Assembly (NCBI GenBank): GCA_963789015.1
Contig: CAWBIU010000004.1
Location: 1,054,001 to 1,118,000, forward strand
DNA length: 64,000 nt
Origin: JAOPZW01 sp963789015
Lineage (GTDB): Bacteria; Actinomycetota; Thermoleophilia; Solirubrobacterales; Solirubrobacteraceae
Direction: 5' to 3'
Shown here: positions 32,704 to 42,762 of the stretch, in pieces
How the letters are laid out: every line of letters starts with the position of its first letter
Position numbering within the stretch: position 1 is the first letter of the stretch
Notes under the pieces: model-generated
The model's input: only the letters and a program-made list of their open reading frames with translations
Database searches by the model: none
Told to the model about the DNA's origin: nothing
Position numbers and translations under genes: made by a program

Positions 32704-34352
32704 CGCGACGGGTCCTTGCCGCCGCGCCGCTCGCGCGCCTTGTTGTAGGCGTCGACGTCGCGCTGGAACTCGGCGTCGGTCGAGGAGAACGCGTGCGCGC
32801 CGCGGCCGCAGGGCTTGACGACGTAGAACAGGTAGTCGACGTTGGCCGGGTTGGCCGCCGCCTTCATCGCCGCCAGGCCGGGGTTGCCGATCGGCGTCGG
32901 CGGCAGGCCGCGGCGCCGGCGCGTGTTGTAGGCCGAGTCGCGCTCGAGCTCGGACGCGCGCAGCGGGCGGCTCCAGTTGTTCACCGCGTAGCGGATCGTC
33001 GCGTCGATGCCGAGCGGCATCCCCTCGCGCAGGCGGTTGTAGATGACCGCCGAGATCAGCCGCCGGTCGCGCGGGACGAGCGCCTCGCGCTCGATCATCG
33101 AGGCGATGATGAGCACGTCGTAGCGGCTCAGGTTGCGCGCCTTGGCGCGCCTCAGGTTCACCTCGCCGAACGCGTCACGGAAGGCGTCGATCTGGCGCGA
33201 GACGAGCCGGCCCGTGGTGGCCTGCGAGCGCCGCAGCTCGTACGTCGACGGGAACAGGAAGCCCTCGAGCGTCCGCGTGCTGCGCGGCGCGCCGAAGTCG
33301 CGCACGTCCAGCTTCGACGAGCGGCGCGTGGCGCGCAGGTAGTCGCCGCGCACGCCCGCGCGGCGCACGGCGATCGCCATCTCGCGCCGCGACGGCCCCT
33401 CGGGCAGCGTGACGTCGATCACGGGCGCCACCGTCGGCGGCGTCGTGAGCGCGGTGAGCGCATCCGCGTAGGGCATGTCGCGCCTGAGCACGTGGCGCCC
33501 GGAGCGCAGGTCGGCGCGCTGGCCGGACAGCCGCGCGCGCAGCGAGAAGAAGAAGCCCGAGTCGACGATGCCGCGGCGCTCGAGCAGGTCGCCGATCTGG
33601 TCGGCGCCCGCGCCGGGCGGGACGTGCACCGGGACCGCTCCGCTGCCCTTGCCGTGGCCGGGCTGGAACAGCAGGTACGCGAAGACGGCGGCGGCGATCG
33701 CGATGAGCAGCGCCAGCAGCGGGACGATCCGCCGCCACCAGCGGCGGCGCTTTGACGACGCCGAGCTTGCGGTAGGGCGGGTAGCCGGGCGCGCCCGGCT
33801 GGGTCTGGTAGCCCGCGCGCTGCCGCTGCCGCCGCCGCGGCTCACGCGGACGGTGCCGATCGGCTCGTCCCAGGCGCCGGTGTCCTGGTCGTCGCCGGTC
33901 TGCGGGCGCGGCAGCTTGACCGTGCGCCGCGCGGTGACGACGGGCGGCTCGAACGGCTCCGTGTCGCCGGGCTCGGGCTCGCGCTCGTCCGGCGGGCGGC
34001 GGTCAGGCTCGGTGTCCTCCCAGGCGACGATCTCGGGCTCGGGCGCCGGCTCGGGCTCGGGCGCCGGCGGGGGGCTCCAGCGCGGGCTGCCGTTGGCGGC
34101 CGGCGGCGGCGCCGGGACCTCCTCGGGCGGCGGCGCGGGCTCGGGCTCGGGCTCGACGTGCGGCGGGGCCGGCGCCGGCGCGTCGTCCCAGGCGAACGGC
34201 TCGGCCGCGGGCCCGGCGGGCTCCTCCGGCGCGGCGGCGGACGCCTCGGGCGGTGGGCGGCCCTCGCGCAGCGCGCGGCGGCGCTCGCGCTCCAGGCGCG
34301 CGGCCTCGCGGTCGGCGGCGGTGCGCTCCCCGCGCCCGCGGGCCGGGGTCAC
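32697..34352 (-). CDS. mltG: Endolytic murein transglycosylase MltG
   Basis: 551 residues. The first 190 are disordered, rich in Pro, Glu and Ala. One membrane helix (about 205-230, IVPLLALLIAIAAAVFAYLL) is followed by a LysM-like segment (VHVPPGAGADQIGDLLERRG) and the YceG catalytic domain. The catalytic Glu is in MIEREAL; other marks are ISAVIYNRLREGMPLGIDAT and LPPTPIGNPGLAAMKAA. It cleaves nascent glycan strands to set their length. The long cytoplasmic tail is unusual compared with E. coli (340 residues) but common in actinobacteria. Overlaps ruvX by 4 bases. Confidence 0.92.
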   Translation of the reverse strand: MTPARGRGERTAADREAARLERERRRALREGRPPPEASAAAPEEPAGPAAEPFAWDDAPAPAPPHVEPEPEPAPPPEEVPAPPPAANGSPRWSPPPAPEPEPAPEPEIVAWEDTEPDRRPPDEREPEPGDTEPFEPPVVTARRTVKLPRPQTGDDQDTGAWDEPIGTVRVSRGGGSGSARATRPSRARPATRPTASSASSKRRRWWRRIVPLLALLIAIAAAVFAYLLFQPGHGKGSGAVPVHVPPGAGADQIGDLLERRGIVDSGFFFSLRARLSGQRADLRSGRHVLRRDMPYADALTALTTPPTVAPVIDVTLPEGPSRREMAIAVRRAGVRGDYLRATRRSSKLDVRDFGAPRSTRTLEGFLFPSTYELRRSQATTGRLVSRQIDAFRDAFGEVNLRRAKARNLSRYDVLIIASMIEREALVPRDRRLISAVIYNRLREGMPLGIDATIRYAVNNWSRPLRASELERDSAYNTRRRRGLPPTPIGNPGLAAMKAAANPANVDYLFYVVKPCGRGAHAFSSTDAEFQRDVDAYNKARERRGGKDPSRC

Positions 34353-34753
34353 CCGTCGCCCTCCCGCCCGGCGTTGCGGGCGAGCCAGTCCTCGAGCAGC
34401 ACGGCGGCGGCGCGCGAGTCCTCGCTTGCCCGGTCACCCCCGGCGCGCGCGGCGATCGCCGTCGTGAAGCGCTCGTCGTAGAGCTCGACGGGCACACGGA
34501 CGGCCTCGGCCAGGCGCTCGGCGAACGCGCGCGTCTCGCGGGTCTGGTCGGTGTCGGCGCCGCTCAGGCCGAGCGGCAGGCCGACGACGACGCGCTCGAC
34601 CTCGCGCGCGCGAACGAGCTCGGTGAGGCGCGCGAAGCCCCGCCGGGTCGCCGGGCGCAGCACGGGCTCGATCGGCGTGGCCAGCGTGCCCGTCGGGTCG
34701 CTGAGCGCGCATCCGCAGCGCGCGCTGCCGTAGTCCAGTGCGAGCACCCGCAC
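34349..34753 (-). CDS. ruvX: Putative Holliday junction resolvase / rRNA maturation nuclease YqgF
   Basis: 134 residues with the RNase H fold: LALDYGSARCGCALSD (first catalytic Asp), VVVGLPLGLSGADTDQT, VELYDERFTTAIA, and the final SEDSRAAAVLLEDWL with the last acidic pair. The family is assigned to Holliday junction resolution and 16S rRNA 5' processing. It lies between alaS and mltG in the usual order, with a 53-base gap to alaS and a 4-base overlap with mltG. Confidence 0.93.
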   Translation of the reverse strand: MRVLALDYGSARCGCALSDPTGTLATPIEPVLRPATRRGFARLTELVRAREVERVVVGLPLGLSGADTDQTRETRAFAERLAEAVRVPVELYDERFTTAIAARAGGDRASEDSRAAAVLLEDWLARNAGREGDG

Positions 34754-34806
34754 GAGGCTAGCGTCTCACCCCGGACGGAAGCGGACTCGGAGGTCCGTCG
34801 GAGAGT

Positions 34807-37393
34807 CTAGGCAGGGCGCGCCTCGATGGCCGCACGGGCCGCCGCGAGCGCCTCGGGGAGCTTGTCGGGGTCGCGCCCGCCCGCCTGCGCCATCGTGTCG
34901 CGCCCGCCGCCACCGCCGCCCGCGACCTGCGCGGCGACCTTGACGACCTCGCCCGCGCGCACGCCGCGCTCGACGAGCGACGGGGTCACGCTGGCGACGA
35001 GGTGCACGCGGCCGTCGACGACCGTGCCGAGCACGATCGCCGAGGACTCGCCGAGCTGGCCCTTCACGCGATCGGCGATGTCGAGCAGCGCCTTGGCGTT
35101 GGCGGCCTCGATGGCCTCCGTGAGCACCTGCGCCCCGTCGACGGCGCCGGCGTGCTCGGCCAGCACGGCCGGGTCGACGGCGGGCGTCGCGCGGGCGGCG
35201 CGGGCCGCCTCGCGGGCCTCGGCGCGCAGCGCCTCGGCGGCCTCGACGACGCGCTCGGCGGGCACGCGCAGGGTCTCCTCGACCTGCGAGAGGACGTTGT
35301 CGCGCTCGCGCAGCAGCCGGACCGCCTCGGGCCCGGTGACGGCCTCGATGCGCCGCACGTTGGACGCGCTCGAGCCCTCCGAGAGGATCCGGAAGAGGCC
35401 GATCTCGGCCGTCGAGCGCACGTGCGTGCCGCCGCACAGCTCGCGCGAGTACGTCGCCGTCGCCGATCTCGACCATCCGCACGATGTCGCCGTACTTCTC
35501 GCCGAACAGCGCGGTCGCGCCGAGGCGCTTGGCCTCCTCGAGCGTCGTCGTGATCGGGCGCACGGGCTCGTTGTCGAGGATCCACGCGTTGACCGCGTCC
35601 TCGATCGCGGTTCGGTCCTCCGGCGACAGGCGCTCGGTGTGGGTGAAGTCGAAGCGCAGCTTGTCGGGCCCGACGTACGAGCCGGCCTGGTGGACGTGCG
35701 CGCCCAGGCGCGTGCGCAGCGCCGCGTGGAGCAGGTGCGTCGCCGTGTGATTGGCCGCCGTCGCGTTGCGCGCGCCGCGGTCGACGCGCGCGATGACCAC
35801 CTCGCCGACCTCGAGCGAGCCGGGCTCGCCGTCGAGCACGAGCGCCTGGTCCTCGCCCGCGCGCACGACGTCGGCGACGCGCGCGTGGCAGTCGCCGTCC
35901 TCGCACTCGATCGTCCCGGCGTCGGAGATCTGCCCGCCGCCCGCCGCGTAGAACGGCGACTCGGCGAGCTTGACGTAGGTGCGACCGTCGCGCTCGAGCA
36001 GGCCGGCGACCGTCGTGTGCTCCTCGAGGTGCTCGTAGCCGGTGAACTCGGTCGGCTGCGGCGCGAGCTCGCGGACGACGTCCGCGGCGCCCCCGGCGCG
36101 CTCGCGCGCCCCGCCCGCCGAGCGCACCCGCTGCTCGGACATGAGCCGGTCGAACTCCTCGTCCTCCGCGAACGGGACCCCGCGCTCGGCGGCGATCTCG
36201 CGCGTGAGGTCGATCGGGAACCCGTAGGTGTCGTGCAGGCGGAAGGCGTCGGCGCCGCCGACCTCGCCCGCCTCGAGCAGGTCGTCGAGCAGCTTCGTGC
36301 CCTGCTCGAGCGTGCGGCCGAAGCCCTCCTCCTCGGCGCGGACCCACTTGAGGATCGTCTGCCGGCGCGCGACGAGCTCCGAGTAGGCCTCCCCCATCGT
36401 CTCGACGACGACGTCGACGTAGCGGGGCATGAAGCCGGGCTCGATCCCGATGCGGTGGCCCTGCTGGATGGCGCGGCGCATGACGCGGCGCAGGATGTAG
36501 CCGCGGTCCTCGTTGGAGGGCACGACGCCGTCGGCGATCAGGAAGGTCATCGCGCGCGAGTGGTCGGCGAGGATCCGCAGCGCGCGCTCGTCGTCGGTGC
36601 GCGTCGCGAGCTCGCGGCCGAGGTCCATGAGCGGGCGGAACTGGTCGGTCTCGAAGATCGTCGGCGCGCCCTGCTGGATCAGCGCCATCCGGTTCAGGCC
36701 CAGGCCCGTGTCGATGTTCTGGCTGGGCAGCGGCTCCAGGGTGTTGATCGGGTCCTGGTCGTACTGCATGAACACGAGGTTCCAGTACTCCAGGAAGCGC
36801 TCGTTCTCGCCGCCGGGCAGGTCGTCGGGCGAGCCGAACTCCAGCCCGCGGTCGAGATACAGCTCGCTGCACGGGCCGCAGGGACCGGTCGGGCCGGACT
36901 GCCAGAAGTTCTCCGAGCGCGGGCAGGGGACGATCCGGTCGTCGGGGATGCCGACGGCGCGCCACGCCTCGATGGCCTCCTCGTCGGGACCGAGGCCGAG
37001 CTCCTCGTCGCCCTCGAAGATCGTGATCCAGATGTCCTCCTGGCGGAAGCCGAAGCCCTCCGTCGACAGCGCGAGCGCGAACTCGACGGCGCCCTGCTTG
37101 AAGTAGTCCCCGATCGAGAAGTTGCCGAGCATCTCGAAGAAGGTGAGGTGCCGCGACGTGTTGCCGACGTTCTCGATGTCGGTCGTGCGGAAGCACTTCT
37201 GACAGCTCGTCAGGCGATGGCGCGGCGGCGCCTCCTGGCCGGCGAAGTAGGGCTTGAGCGGATGCATGCCCGCCGTGGTCAGGAGCACCGAGGGATCGAA
37301 GGTCGCCGGCACGAGCGAGGCCGAGGGCAGCCGCAGGTGGTCGCGGCTCTCGAAGAAGCGCAGGAAGGTCTCTCGGATCTCGTCGGAGGTCAC
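34807..37393 (-). CDS. alaS: Alanyl-tRNA synthetase (frameshift near 35455)
   Basis: About 862 residues when joined. GTG 37393 gives the family N-terminus TSDEIRETFLRFFESRDH. Catalytic domain marks are FTNAGM-equivalent LTTAGMHPLKP, TFFEMLGNFSIGDYFK and GLGLNRM. The editing domain has HTATHLLHAALR and CGGTHV with the zinc-binding His/Cys, followed by the DHHA1 C-Ala domain ending GGGGGRDTMAQAGGRD. The frame breaks at about 35450-35458 between GDGD and YSRELCGGTHV. Because alaS is essential and all domains are intact, sequencing error is the likely cause. First gene of the ruvX-mltG-aroE-pilB string. Confidence 0.94.
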
Positions 37394-37437
37394 GCACCCG
37401 ATTGTGCCCCATCGCCGTGTGCGAGCATCGGACGTCG

Positions 37438-38037
37438 GTGTTCGACCACTGGGACGATCAGGCGCGCGCGGTCGTGGTGCACGCGCAGGAGGAGGCACGG
37501 GCGCTGCGCCACGACGAGATCGGCACGGCGCACCTGCTGCTGGGCACGATCCGCGTGGCGCCGGGCCTGATCAGCGTCCCCGTCGATCGCGTGCGCGGCG
37601 CCGTCATCGCGGCGACCGGCCGCGGCGAGGACGAGTCGCCGGACTCGCTGCCCTTCAGCGCCCGGGCGATGGCGCTGTTCGAGCGCGTCGCCGCCGAGGT
37701 GCGCGCCGGCGTGCTCATGCGCGTCCAGCCCGCCGACCTGCTGCGCGCCCTGCGGCGCGCGGGCGGCGTGGCCGAGCGGGTGCTCGCCGACCTCGGCGCC
37801 GGGGCGCTGCCCGAGGCCCAGCCGCTGCGCCCGCTTCCCGACCGCGCGGTGCCGGGTGACGCGGTGCCGGTGCGCCTCGGCGACGGCCCGCCGATCGGCG
37901 ACCTCGGCCACCCGCGCGTCGACGGCCTCCTGCTGCTCGCGGTGCTCGCCGCGGGCGGACCGGCGGCAGCGCTTCTGCGCGAGCACGGGATCGACGAGGC
38001 CGCGGTCCGCGCCGCGACGCCCGTCGACCCCGCGTAG
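37438..38037 (+). CDS. Clp N-terminal repeat protein without ATPase domain
   Basis: 199 residues from GTG 37438. The N-terminal MFDHWDDQARAVVVHAQEEA and then HDEIGTAHLLLGTIR match the first Clp-N repeat of ClpC almost exactly. A second repeat follows (residues about 75-140, SARAMALFERVAAEVRAGVL). No AAA+ motor domain follows. The last 60 residues are unrelated and end in a hydrophobic helix-like stretch. Such orphan Clp-N proteins may present substrates or adaptors to ClpC. It is divergent from alaS, with 44 bases between the start codons. Confidence 0.85.
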   Translation: MFDHWDDQARAVVVHAQEEARALRHDEIGTAHLLLGTIRVAPGLISVPVDRVRGAVIAATGRGEDESPDSLPFSARAMALFERVAAEVRAGVLMRVQPADLLRALRRAGGVAERVLADLGAGALPEAQPLRPLPDRAVPGDAVPVRLGDGPPIGDLGHPRVDGLLLLAVLAAGGPAAALLREHGIDEAAVRAATPVDPA

Positions 38038-38047
38038 ACCGCGCAAC

Positions 38048-38563
38048 CTAGACCGGGCGCGCCAGGCCCTCGATGCGCAGCGCGACGCGCCGGCCGGCCA
38101 TGACCCGCGGGCCGTAGGCGATGCCGTGCTCGTAGCGGTCGATCTCGCCGGTCGCGCAGAAGCGCATCCGCCCGTCGGGCCGGTACTCGACCTCGGCGGC
38201 CAGGACCACCGGGCGCGCGACGCCGCCGATCGACAGCTCGCCGTGGAGCGCCATCCCCTCGGCGCCGCGCTCGCAGCGCGTCGAGCGGAAGGTCAGGTAC
38301 GGATGGTCCTCGGCGCCGAAGAAGGCGGGCGAACGCAGGTGCGCGTCGCGCTTGGCGATCCCCGTGTCGATGCTCGCGACGGCGACGCAGGCGTCGACGT
38401 CGAGGCTGCCGGCGGCGTCCGTGCGGATCGTCGCGGTCACGTCGCCGAAGCGGCCGTGCACCGTCTTGACGAAGAGGTTCGAGACGGTGAAGCCGCAGCT
38501 GACGTCGTCGGGCTCGACGGTCCAGCGGGTCGTGGAGGTGTGGGTGAGGAGCTGAGTGGACAT
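38048..38563 (-). CDS. YceI-family lipocalin-like protein (no signal peptide)
   Basis: 171 residues from ATG 38563. Beta-barrel family marks: TRWTVEPDDVSCGFTVSNLF, DAHLRSPAFFGAEDHPYLTF and HGELSIGGVARPVV. YceI proteins bind isoprenoid-like lipids in a barrel. No export signal is present, so this one is cytoplasmic, as in many actinobacteria. Converges with the Clp-N gene. Confidence 0.88.
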   Translation of the reverse strand: MSTQLLTHTSTTRWTVEPDDVSCGFTVSNLFVKTVHGRFGDVTATIRTDAAGSLDVDACVAVASIDTGIAKRDAHLRSPAFFGAEDHPYLTFRSTRCERGAEGMALHGELSIGGVARPVVLAAEVEYRPDGRMRFCATGEIDRYEHGIAYGPRVMAGRRVALRIEGLARPV

Positions 38564-38632
38564 GGCCGCGATGCTGGCGGCGGGCGGCCGCCGCGGCATG
38601 AGCAGCGCGCTACTCAACTTCGCCGCACCGGG

Positions 38633-41272
38633 TTACTCGGGTGCCGCGGCGAGCAGGTCCGCGAGCTCCTCGCGCCGGGTGACGCCGAGCTTGCGGTAGG
38701 CGCGCTGGAGGTGGTTGTCGACCGTGCGCACGGAGACGACGAGGCGCCCGGCGATCTCGCGGCTCGTCAGCCCGGCGGCGGCGAGCGTCGCCACCTCACG
38801 CTCGCGCGCGGTGAGCTCGTCGGTCGCCGGGTCGGGGCCGAGCGTCGGCGGGCGCGCATCCTCGCAGCGGGCCAGGAGCGCGGCCGCTCGCGCACCGGCG
38901 GCGCGAGCGCTCGGCTCGCGCCCGGCCCGGCGGAAGGCCGCGGCCGCGGCGTCGCATGCCTCGGCGGCGAGCAGCAGCGCACCCGTCGCGGCAAACAGCT
39001 CGGCGACCTCGACGAGCCGCTTCGCGTCGCCGTCTGCCAGCGCGGCGGCATGCAGCGCGACGGCGGCGGCGAGCGGCCCCTCGACCGGGCCGGCCAGGGC
39101 CGCCAGGCGCGGCGCCGCGACCTCCGGTGCGCCGAGGCGCGCGAGGTCGGAGAGCGCGCGCATCGTCCACGCGTCGGCGCCGCGCGCGTCGGCCAGGTCG
39201 GCGGCGCGCGACGCGGCGTCCCGCGCGGTGCGCATGTCGCCGGCGACGGCCGCGGCCCACGCCTCGCCGAGCACGATCTCGGAGTCGAACAGCGCGTTGG
39301 CGCGCGCCGGCAGGCCCTGCAGCTCCTCGAGCGCGGCGCCGGCGAGCGCGGCGTCGCCGAGGTGCGCCGCCGCGACGGCCGTGCCGGCCAGGGAGCCGGG
39401 CAGGAACCCGACGGTGTCGGCGCCGCGCAGCAGCGCGGTGGCCTCCTGGAAGTGGCGCAGCGCCGAGCGCGCGCGGCCGCACGTGAGCTCGATGCCCCCG
39501 AGCTCGAAGCTCGCGATCGCCGCCCCCTGCGGGGCGCCCATCTCGAGCTCGTAGACCTCGCGGGCGCGCGCGAGCGCCTCGTCCAGGCGGCCGCCCACGT
39601 GCAGCGCGACCGATCGCGCGCTCAGCAGCTGCGCGAGCACGTGGGGCGCCGCGTCGACGTGGCGCGCGGCCACCGGCGCCCACTGCTCGGAGAGCGCGAT
39701 GGCCAGATCGCAGCGCCCGCGGGCGGCGTGGGCGAACGTCGCCGTGACGGCCGCGCGGACGCGGACGCGCTCCGTCGCCTGCTCGTCGTCGAGCAGCGTC
39801 CCGGCGATCTCCAGCCCCCGGCGGACGTCGCCGCTCGTGCACAGCATCCACGCGCGCACGGCGGCGAGCTCGTTGCGCAGCGCGGCCGAGCCGATCGCCG
39901 CCTCGGCGTCGAGCAGCACCGTCGCGGCGTCCTCGTGGCGCGACAGCCCCCAGTGCAGGTTGCGCGCCCGCGCCAGCGCGACGTCGAAGCGCTCGCCGTC
40001 GCTCCCGGCGCGCTCGGCCAGTGGCCCCAGCACGTCCTCGGCCTCCTCGCCCGCGCCGCGTGAGGCGAGCGCGCGCCCGAGCGCGAGCTCGGCCCCGAAG
40101 CCGCCGCCGCCCTCGATCGCGGCGCGCGCCAGGCGCTCGGCGAGCGGGCGGTCGAGGGCGGCCTGGGCGTCGTTCGCCGCGCGCACGAAGAGGTCCGGCG
40201 AGCCGGTCTCCCCCGCCTCCAGGCGCCAGGCGGCGAGCCGCAGGAGGTCCTCGCGGCGCCGCGCGCCGGTGGCCGCGAGCGCGTCGGCGAGCGTGCGGTG
40301 CAGCGCCTCCAGGCGCGTCGCCCCGAGCCGCGAGCGGACGACCTCGCCGTGCAGCGGGTGGACGAGGTCGAGCTCGCGCCGGCGCGCCGCCTCGCGGCGC
40401 ACCGCGATCCCGGCGGTCTCGAGCCCGGCGACCGCACGCTCGCCCGCCTCGGCGACGAGCAGCCGCGCCTCGAGCGGCGCGCCGACGGCGAGCAGCTCGA
40501 GCGCGCCCCGCTCCTCGTCGCCGAGCGCGTCGAGCCGCGTGCCGACGATGTCGCTCAGGCGCATGCCGCCCGACGGACCGTCGCGCCAGTGCCAGACCTC
40601 GCCCTCGCGCTCCAGCCCGCCGCTGCTCAGCCCGTGCAGGACGACCTCGCGCACGAACAGCGCGTTGCCGCGCGTCAGCTCCCACAGCGCGGCGATCCCG
40701 CGCCCGTCGAGCGCGCCGCCGAGCACCTCGCCGACGAGCCGCTCGACCTCGTCGCGCGACAGCTCGCCGAGCGGCACGCGCTCGCACAGCTCGTCCTTCC
40801 ACAGCGCGCCGATCGCGTCGGGCGCGGGCTCGCCGGCGCGGATCGTGAGGATGGCCGTCGCGTCGCCGGCCGCCACGAGCCCGTGCAGGAGCGCCGCCGA
40901 GGCGTCGTCGAGCAGGTGGGCGTCGTCGGCGCAGAGCACGAGGCGCGCGTCGCCGGCACGCGCCACGAGCGCGCCGTGGGCGGCGGCGAGCACGTTGGCC
41001 TGCGCATCCGGGGGGCCGGCCACGGGCAGCAGCGGGGCGAAGGCGCCGAGCGGGATCGATGCCGCCGAACGGGTCGCGCGGACCCACTCGACATGGCCGC
41101 CGAGGCCGGCCGCCGCCGTGGCCGCCTCGGTGGCCAGGCGCGTCTTGCCCACCCCGGCCGGGCCCGCGAGCACGGCGCCGCCGCGGCGCGCGGCGAGGAT
41201 CGCCCGGACGACCTCCATCTCGTCCTCGCGTCCGACGAGCGGCCAGCGCTGCGGGGGCGTCGTCGTGGCCAC
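38633..41272 (-). CDS. Large LuxR-family ATPase regulator (LAL type)
   Basis: 879 residues. The N-terminal STAND-type ATPase has AGPAGVGKTRLA (Walker A, residues about 37-48) and LVLCADDAHLLDD (Walker B). A long helical, TPR-like middle (residues 340-790) probably senses a ligand. The C-terminal LuxR helix-turn-helix is LTAREREVATLAAAGLTSRE ... TVDNHLQRAYRKLGVTRREE. Size and order fit the MalT-like LAL regulators, which bind DNA when ATP and inducer are present. The target is unknown. It lies 21 bases after the mnmA fusion gene on the same strand, though the two need not share a transcript. Confidence 0.88.
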   Translation of the reverse strand: MATTTPPQRWPLVGREDEMEVVRAILAARRGGAVLAGPAGVGKTRLATEAATAAAGLGGHVEWVRATRSAASIPLGAFAPLLPVAGPPDAQANVLAAAHGALVARAGDARLVLCADDAHLLDDASAALLHGLVAAGDATAILTIRAGEPAPDAIGALWKDELCERVPLGELSRDEVERLVGEVLGGALDGRGIAALWELTRGNALFVREVVLHGLSSGGLEREGEVWHWRDGPSGGMRLSDIVGTRLDALGDEERGALELLAVGAPLEARLLVAEAGERAVAGLETAGIAVRREAARRRELDLVHPLHGEVVRSRLGATRLEALHRTLADALAATGARRREDLLRLAAWRLEAGETGSPDLFVRAANDAQAALDRPLAERLARAAIEGGGGFGAELALGRALASRGAGEEAEDVLGPLAERAGSDGERFDVALARARNLHWGLSRHEDAATVLLDAEAAIGSAALRNELAAVRAWMLCTSGDVRRGLEIAGTLLDDEQATERVRVRAAVTATFAHAARGRCDLAIALSEQWAPVAARHVDAAPHVLAQLLSARSVALHVGGRLDEALARAREVYELEMGAPQGAAIASFELGGIELTCGRARSALRHFQEATALLRGADTVGFLPGSLAGTAVAAAHLGDAALAGAALEELQGLPARANALFDSEIVLGEAWAAAVAGDMRTARDAASRAADLADARGADAWTMRALSDLARLGAPEVAAPRLAALAGPVEGPLAAAVALHAAALADGDAKRLVEVAELFAATGALLLAAEACDAAAAAFRRAGREPSARAAGARAAALLARCEDARPPTLGPDPATDELTAREREVATLAAAGLTSREIAGRLVVSVRTVDNHLQRAYRKLGVTRREELADLLAAAPE

Positions 41273-41293
41273 GCGACGACGCTCCTCCCCGGC

Positions 41294-42694
41294 CTAGCTG
41301 ACGATCGTCGCGCTGCCGACGACGACGTCGCCGCGCAGGAGCACGGCGGCCTGTCCGGGCGCGACGCCATGGGCCGCCTCGCCGAGCGCGATCACCTCGC
41401 CGCGCAGCGCGCACGGCAGCGGCGCCGAGCGGTAGCGCAGCTTGACCGCGTCGACCTCGGCCTCGTCGCGGTGCAGGCGCACGCCGCGCACGCGCACCGT
41501 GGTCGTCCCGAGCGCCGCCTTCGGCCCGACCGTGACCGTGTTCGCGCGCGCGTCCGTGCCGAGCACGTAGAGCGGCTCGCCGGTCCCGCCGATGCCCAGC
41601 CCGCGCCGCTGGCCGACGGTGAAGTGATGGTGGCCGCGGTGGCGCCCGACGCGCCGGCCGCCCGCGTCGACGATGTCGCCGGGCCGCTCGCGCAGCCCGC
41701 CGTGGCGCGCCAGGAAGCGCGCCCGCCCGGTGCCGGCCAGGAAGCACAGGTCCTGGGAGTCGGCCTTGGCGGCGACGGGCAGCCCGGCGCCGCGCGCGAT
41801 CTCCCGGACCTCCGGCTTGCGCAGGTCGCCGAGCGGGAAGCGCAGGCGCTCGAGCGTGCGCGGCGACAGCGCGGCCAGCATGTAGGACTGGTCCTTGGCC
41901 GGATCGGCGGCGGCGCGCAGCAGGCCGTCGTCGGTGCGCCGGGCGTAGTGGCCAGTGCTCAGCGTCGCCGCTCCGAGCCGGTCGGCGAAGTCGAGCATCG
42001 CGTCGAGGCGCACGTGGCCGTTGCAGCCGACGCACGGGTTCGGGGTCAGCCCTTCGGCGTGGCCGGCCAGCCACGGCTCGACGACGCCGGCGCGGAACTC
42101 GTCGCGCAGGTCGAGCGTGAAGTGCGCGAGGCCCATGCGGTGGGCGAGCGCGCGGGCGCCGCGGACCGCGTCGGCCGAGCAGCACGAGCGCTCGCCGTCG
42201 TTGTCGGGGTCGCGCCACAGCTCGAGCGTGACGGCGACCGCCTCGCCCTCGGCGCGCAGCGCGGCGACGGCCGAGTCGACGCCGCCGCTCATGGCCACGA
42301 GCGTGCGCTCGGCCACCGGGGCGAGCGCCGCCGCGTCGCGGGCGGCCGCGCCGAGCGCGCGCGCGAGCGCGTCGGCGGCGAGGTCGGCGGCGTGGAGCTT
42401 GCCGACGCTGAGGCCGCCGAGCTCGGCCGCGACCTGGGGGCTGCCGATGCGCGCGGCGTCGAGCAGCGGGGCGCCGTGCGCGAGGTCGACCGCCGCGCTG
42501 GCCGCCGCGATCGTCGCGCCGCAGCCGGCGGCCTCGAAGCCCGCGTCGGCGACGCGGTCGCCCTCGACGAGCAGGCTGATGCGCACGACGTCGCCGCACG
42601 CGGCGCCGCCGGCCACGCCGTCGCGCGCGCCGGCCGGGACGTGGCCGCGGCCGCGCGGATGGCCCAGGTGCTCCGCGAAGCGCTCGTCGGGCAT
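41294..42694 (-). CDS. mnmA: IscU/NifU-like scaffold fused to tRNA 2-thiouridylase MnmA
   Basis: 466 residues. Residues 1-115 are an iron-sulphur scaffold domain aligned to IscU: C33-G-D35 and C58 match Cys37/Asp39 and Cys63, and H101 matches His105. The third Cys (IscU Cys106) is Ala102. Residues 131-466 are MnmA, which puts sulphur at uridine 34 of tRNA. The PP-loop is SGGVDS (136-141), the catalytic Cys is C224 in CVGCN and the second is C317 in DSQDLCF. MnmA normally receives sulphur from a desulfurase relay, so a fused scaffold may be the donor or a cluster holder. No desulfurase gene is adjacent. Confidence 0.92.
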   Translation of the reverse strand: MPDERFAEHLGHPRGRGHVPAGARDGVAGGAACGDVVRISLLVEGDRVADAGFEAAGCGATIAAASAAVDLAHGAPLLDAARIGSPQVAAELGGLSVGKLHAADLAADALARALGAAARDAAALAPVAERTLVAMSGGVDSAVAALRAEGEAVAVTLELWRDPDNDGERSCCSADAVRGARALAHRMGLAHFTLDLRDEFRAGVVEPWLAGHAEGLTPNPCVGCNGHVRLDAMLDFADRLGAATLSTGHYARRTDDGLLRAAADPAKDQSYMLAALSPRTLERLRFPLGDLRKPEVREIARGAGLPVAAKADSQDLCFLAGTGRARFLARHGGLRERPGDIVDAGGRRVGRHRGHHHFTVGQRRGLGIGGTGEPLYVLGTDARANTVTVGPKAALGTTTVRVRGVRLHRDEAEVDAVKLRYRSAPLPCALRGEVIALGEAAHGVAPGQAAVLLRGDVVVGSATIVS

Positions 42695-42762
42695 ATCGCA
42701 CCGAGTCTATTGCGGGAACTGCTCTCAACCCGGGGTCCCGGACCGCCGATGAGGGGGGCGAG

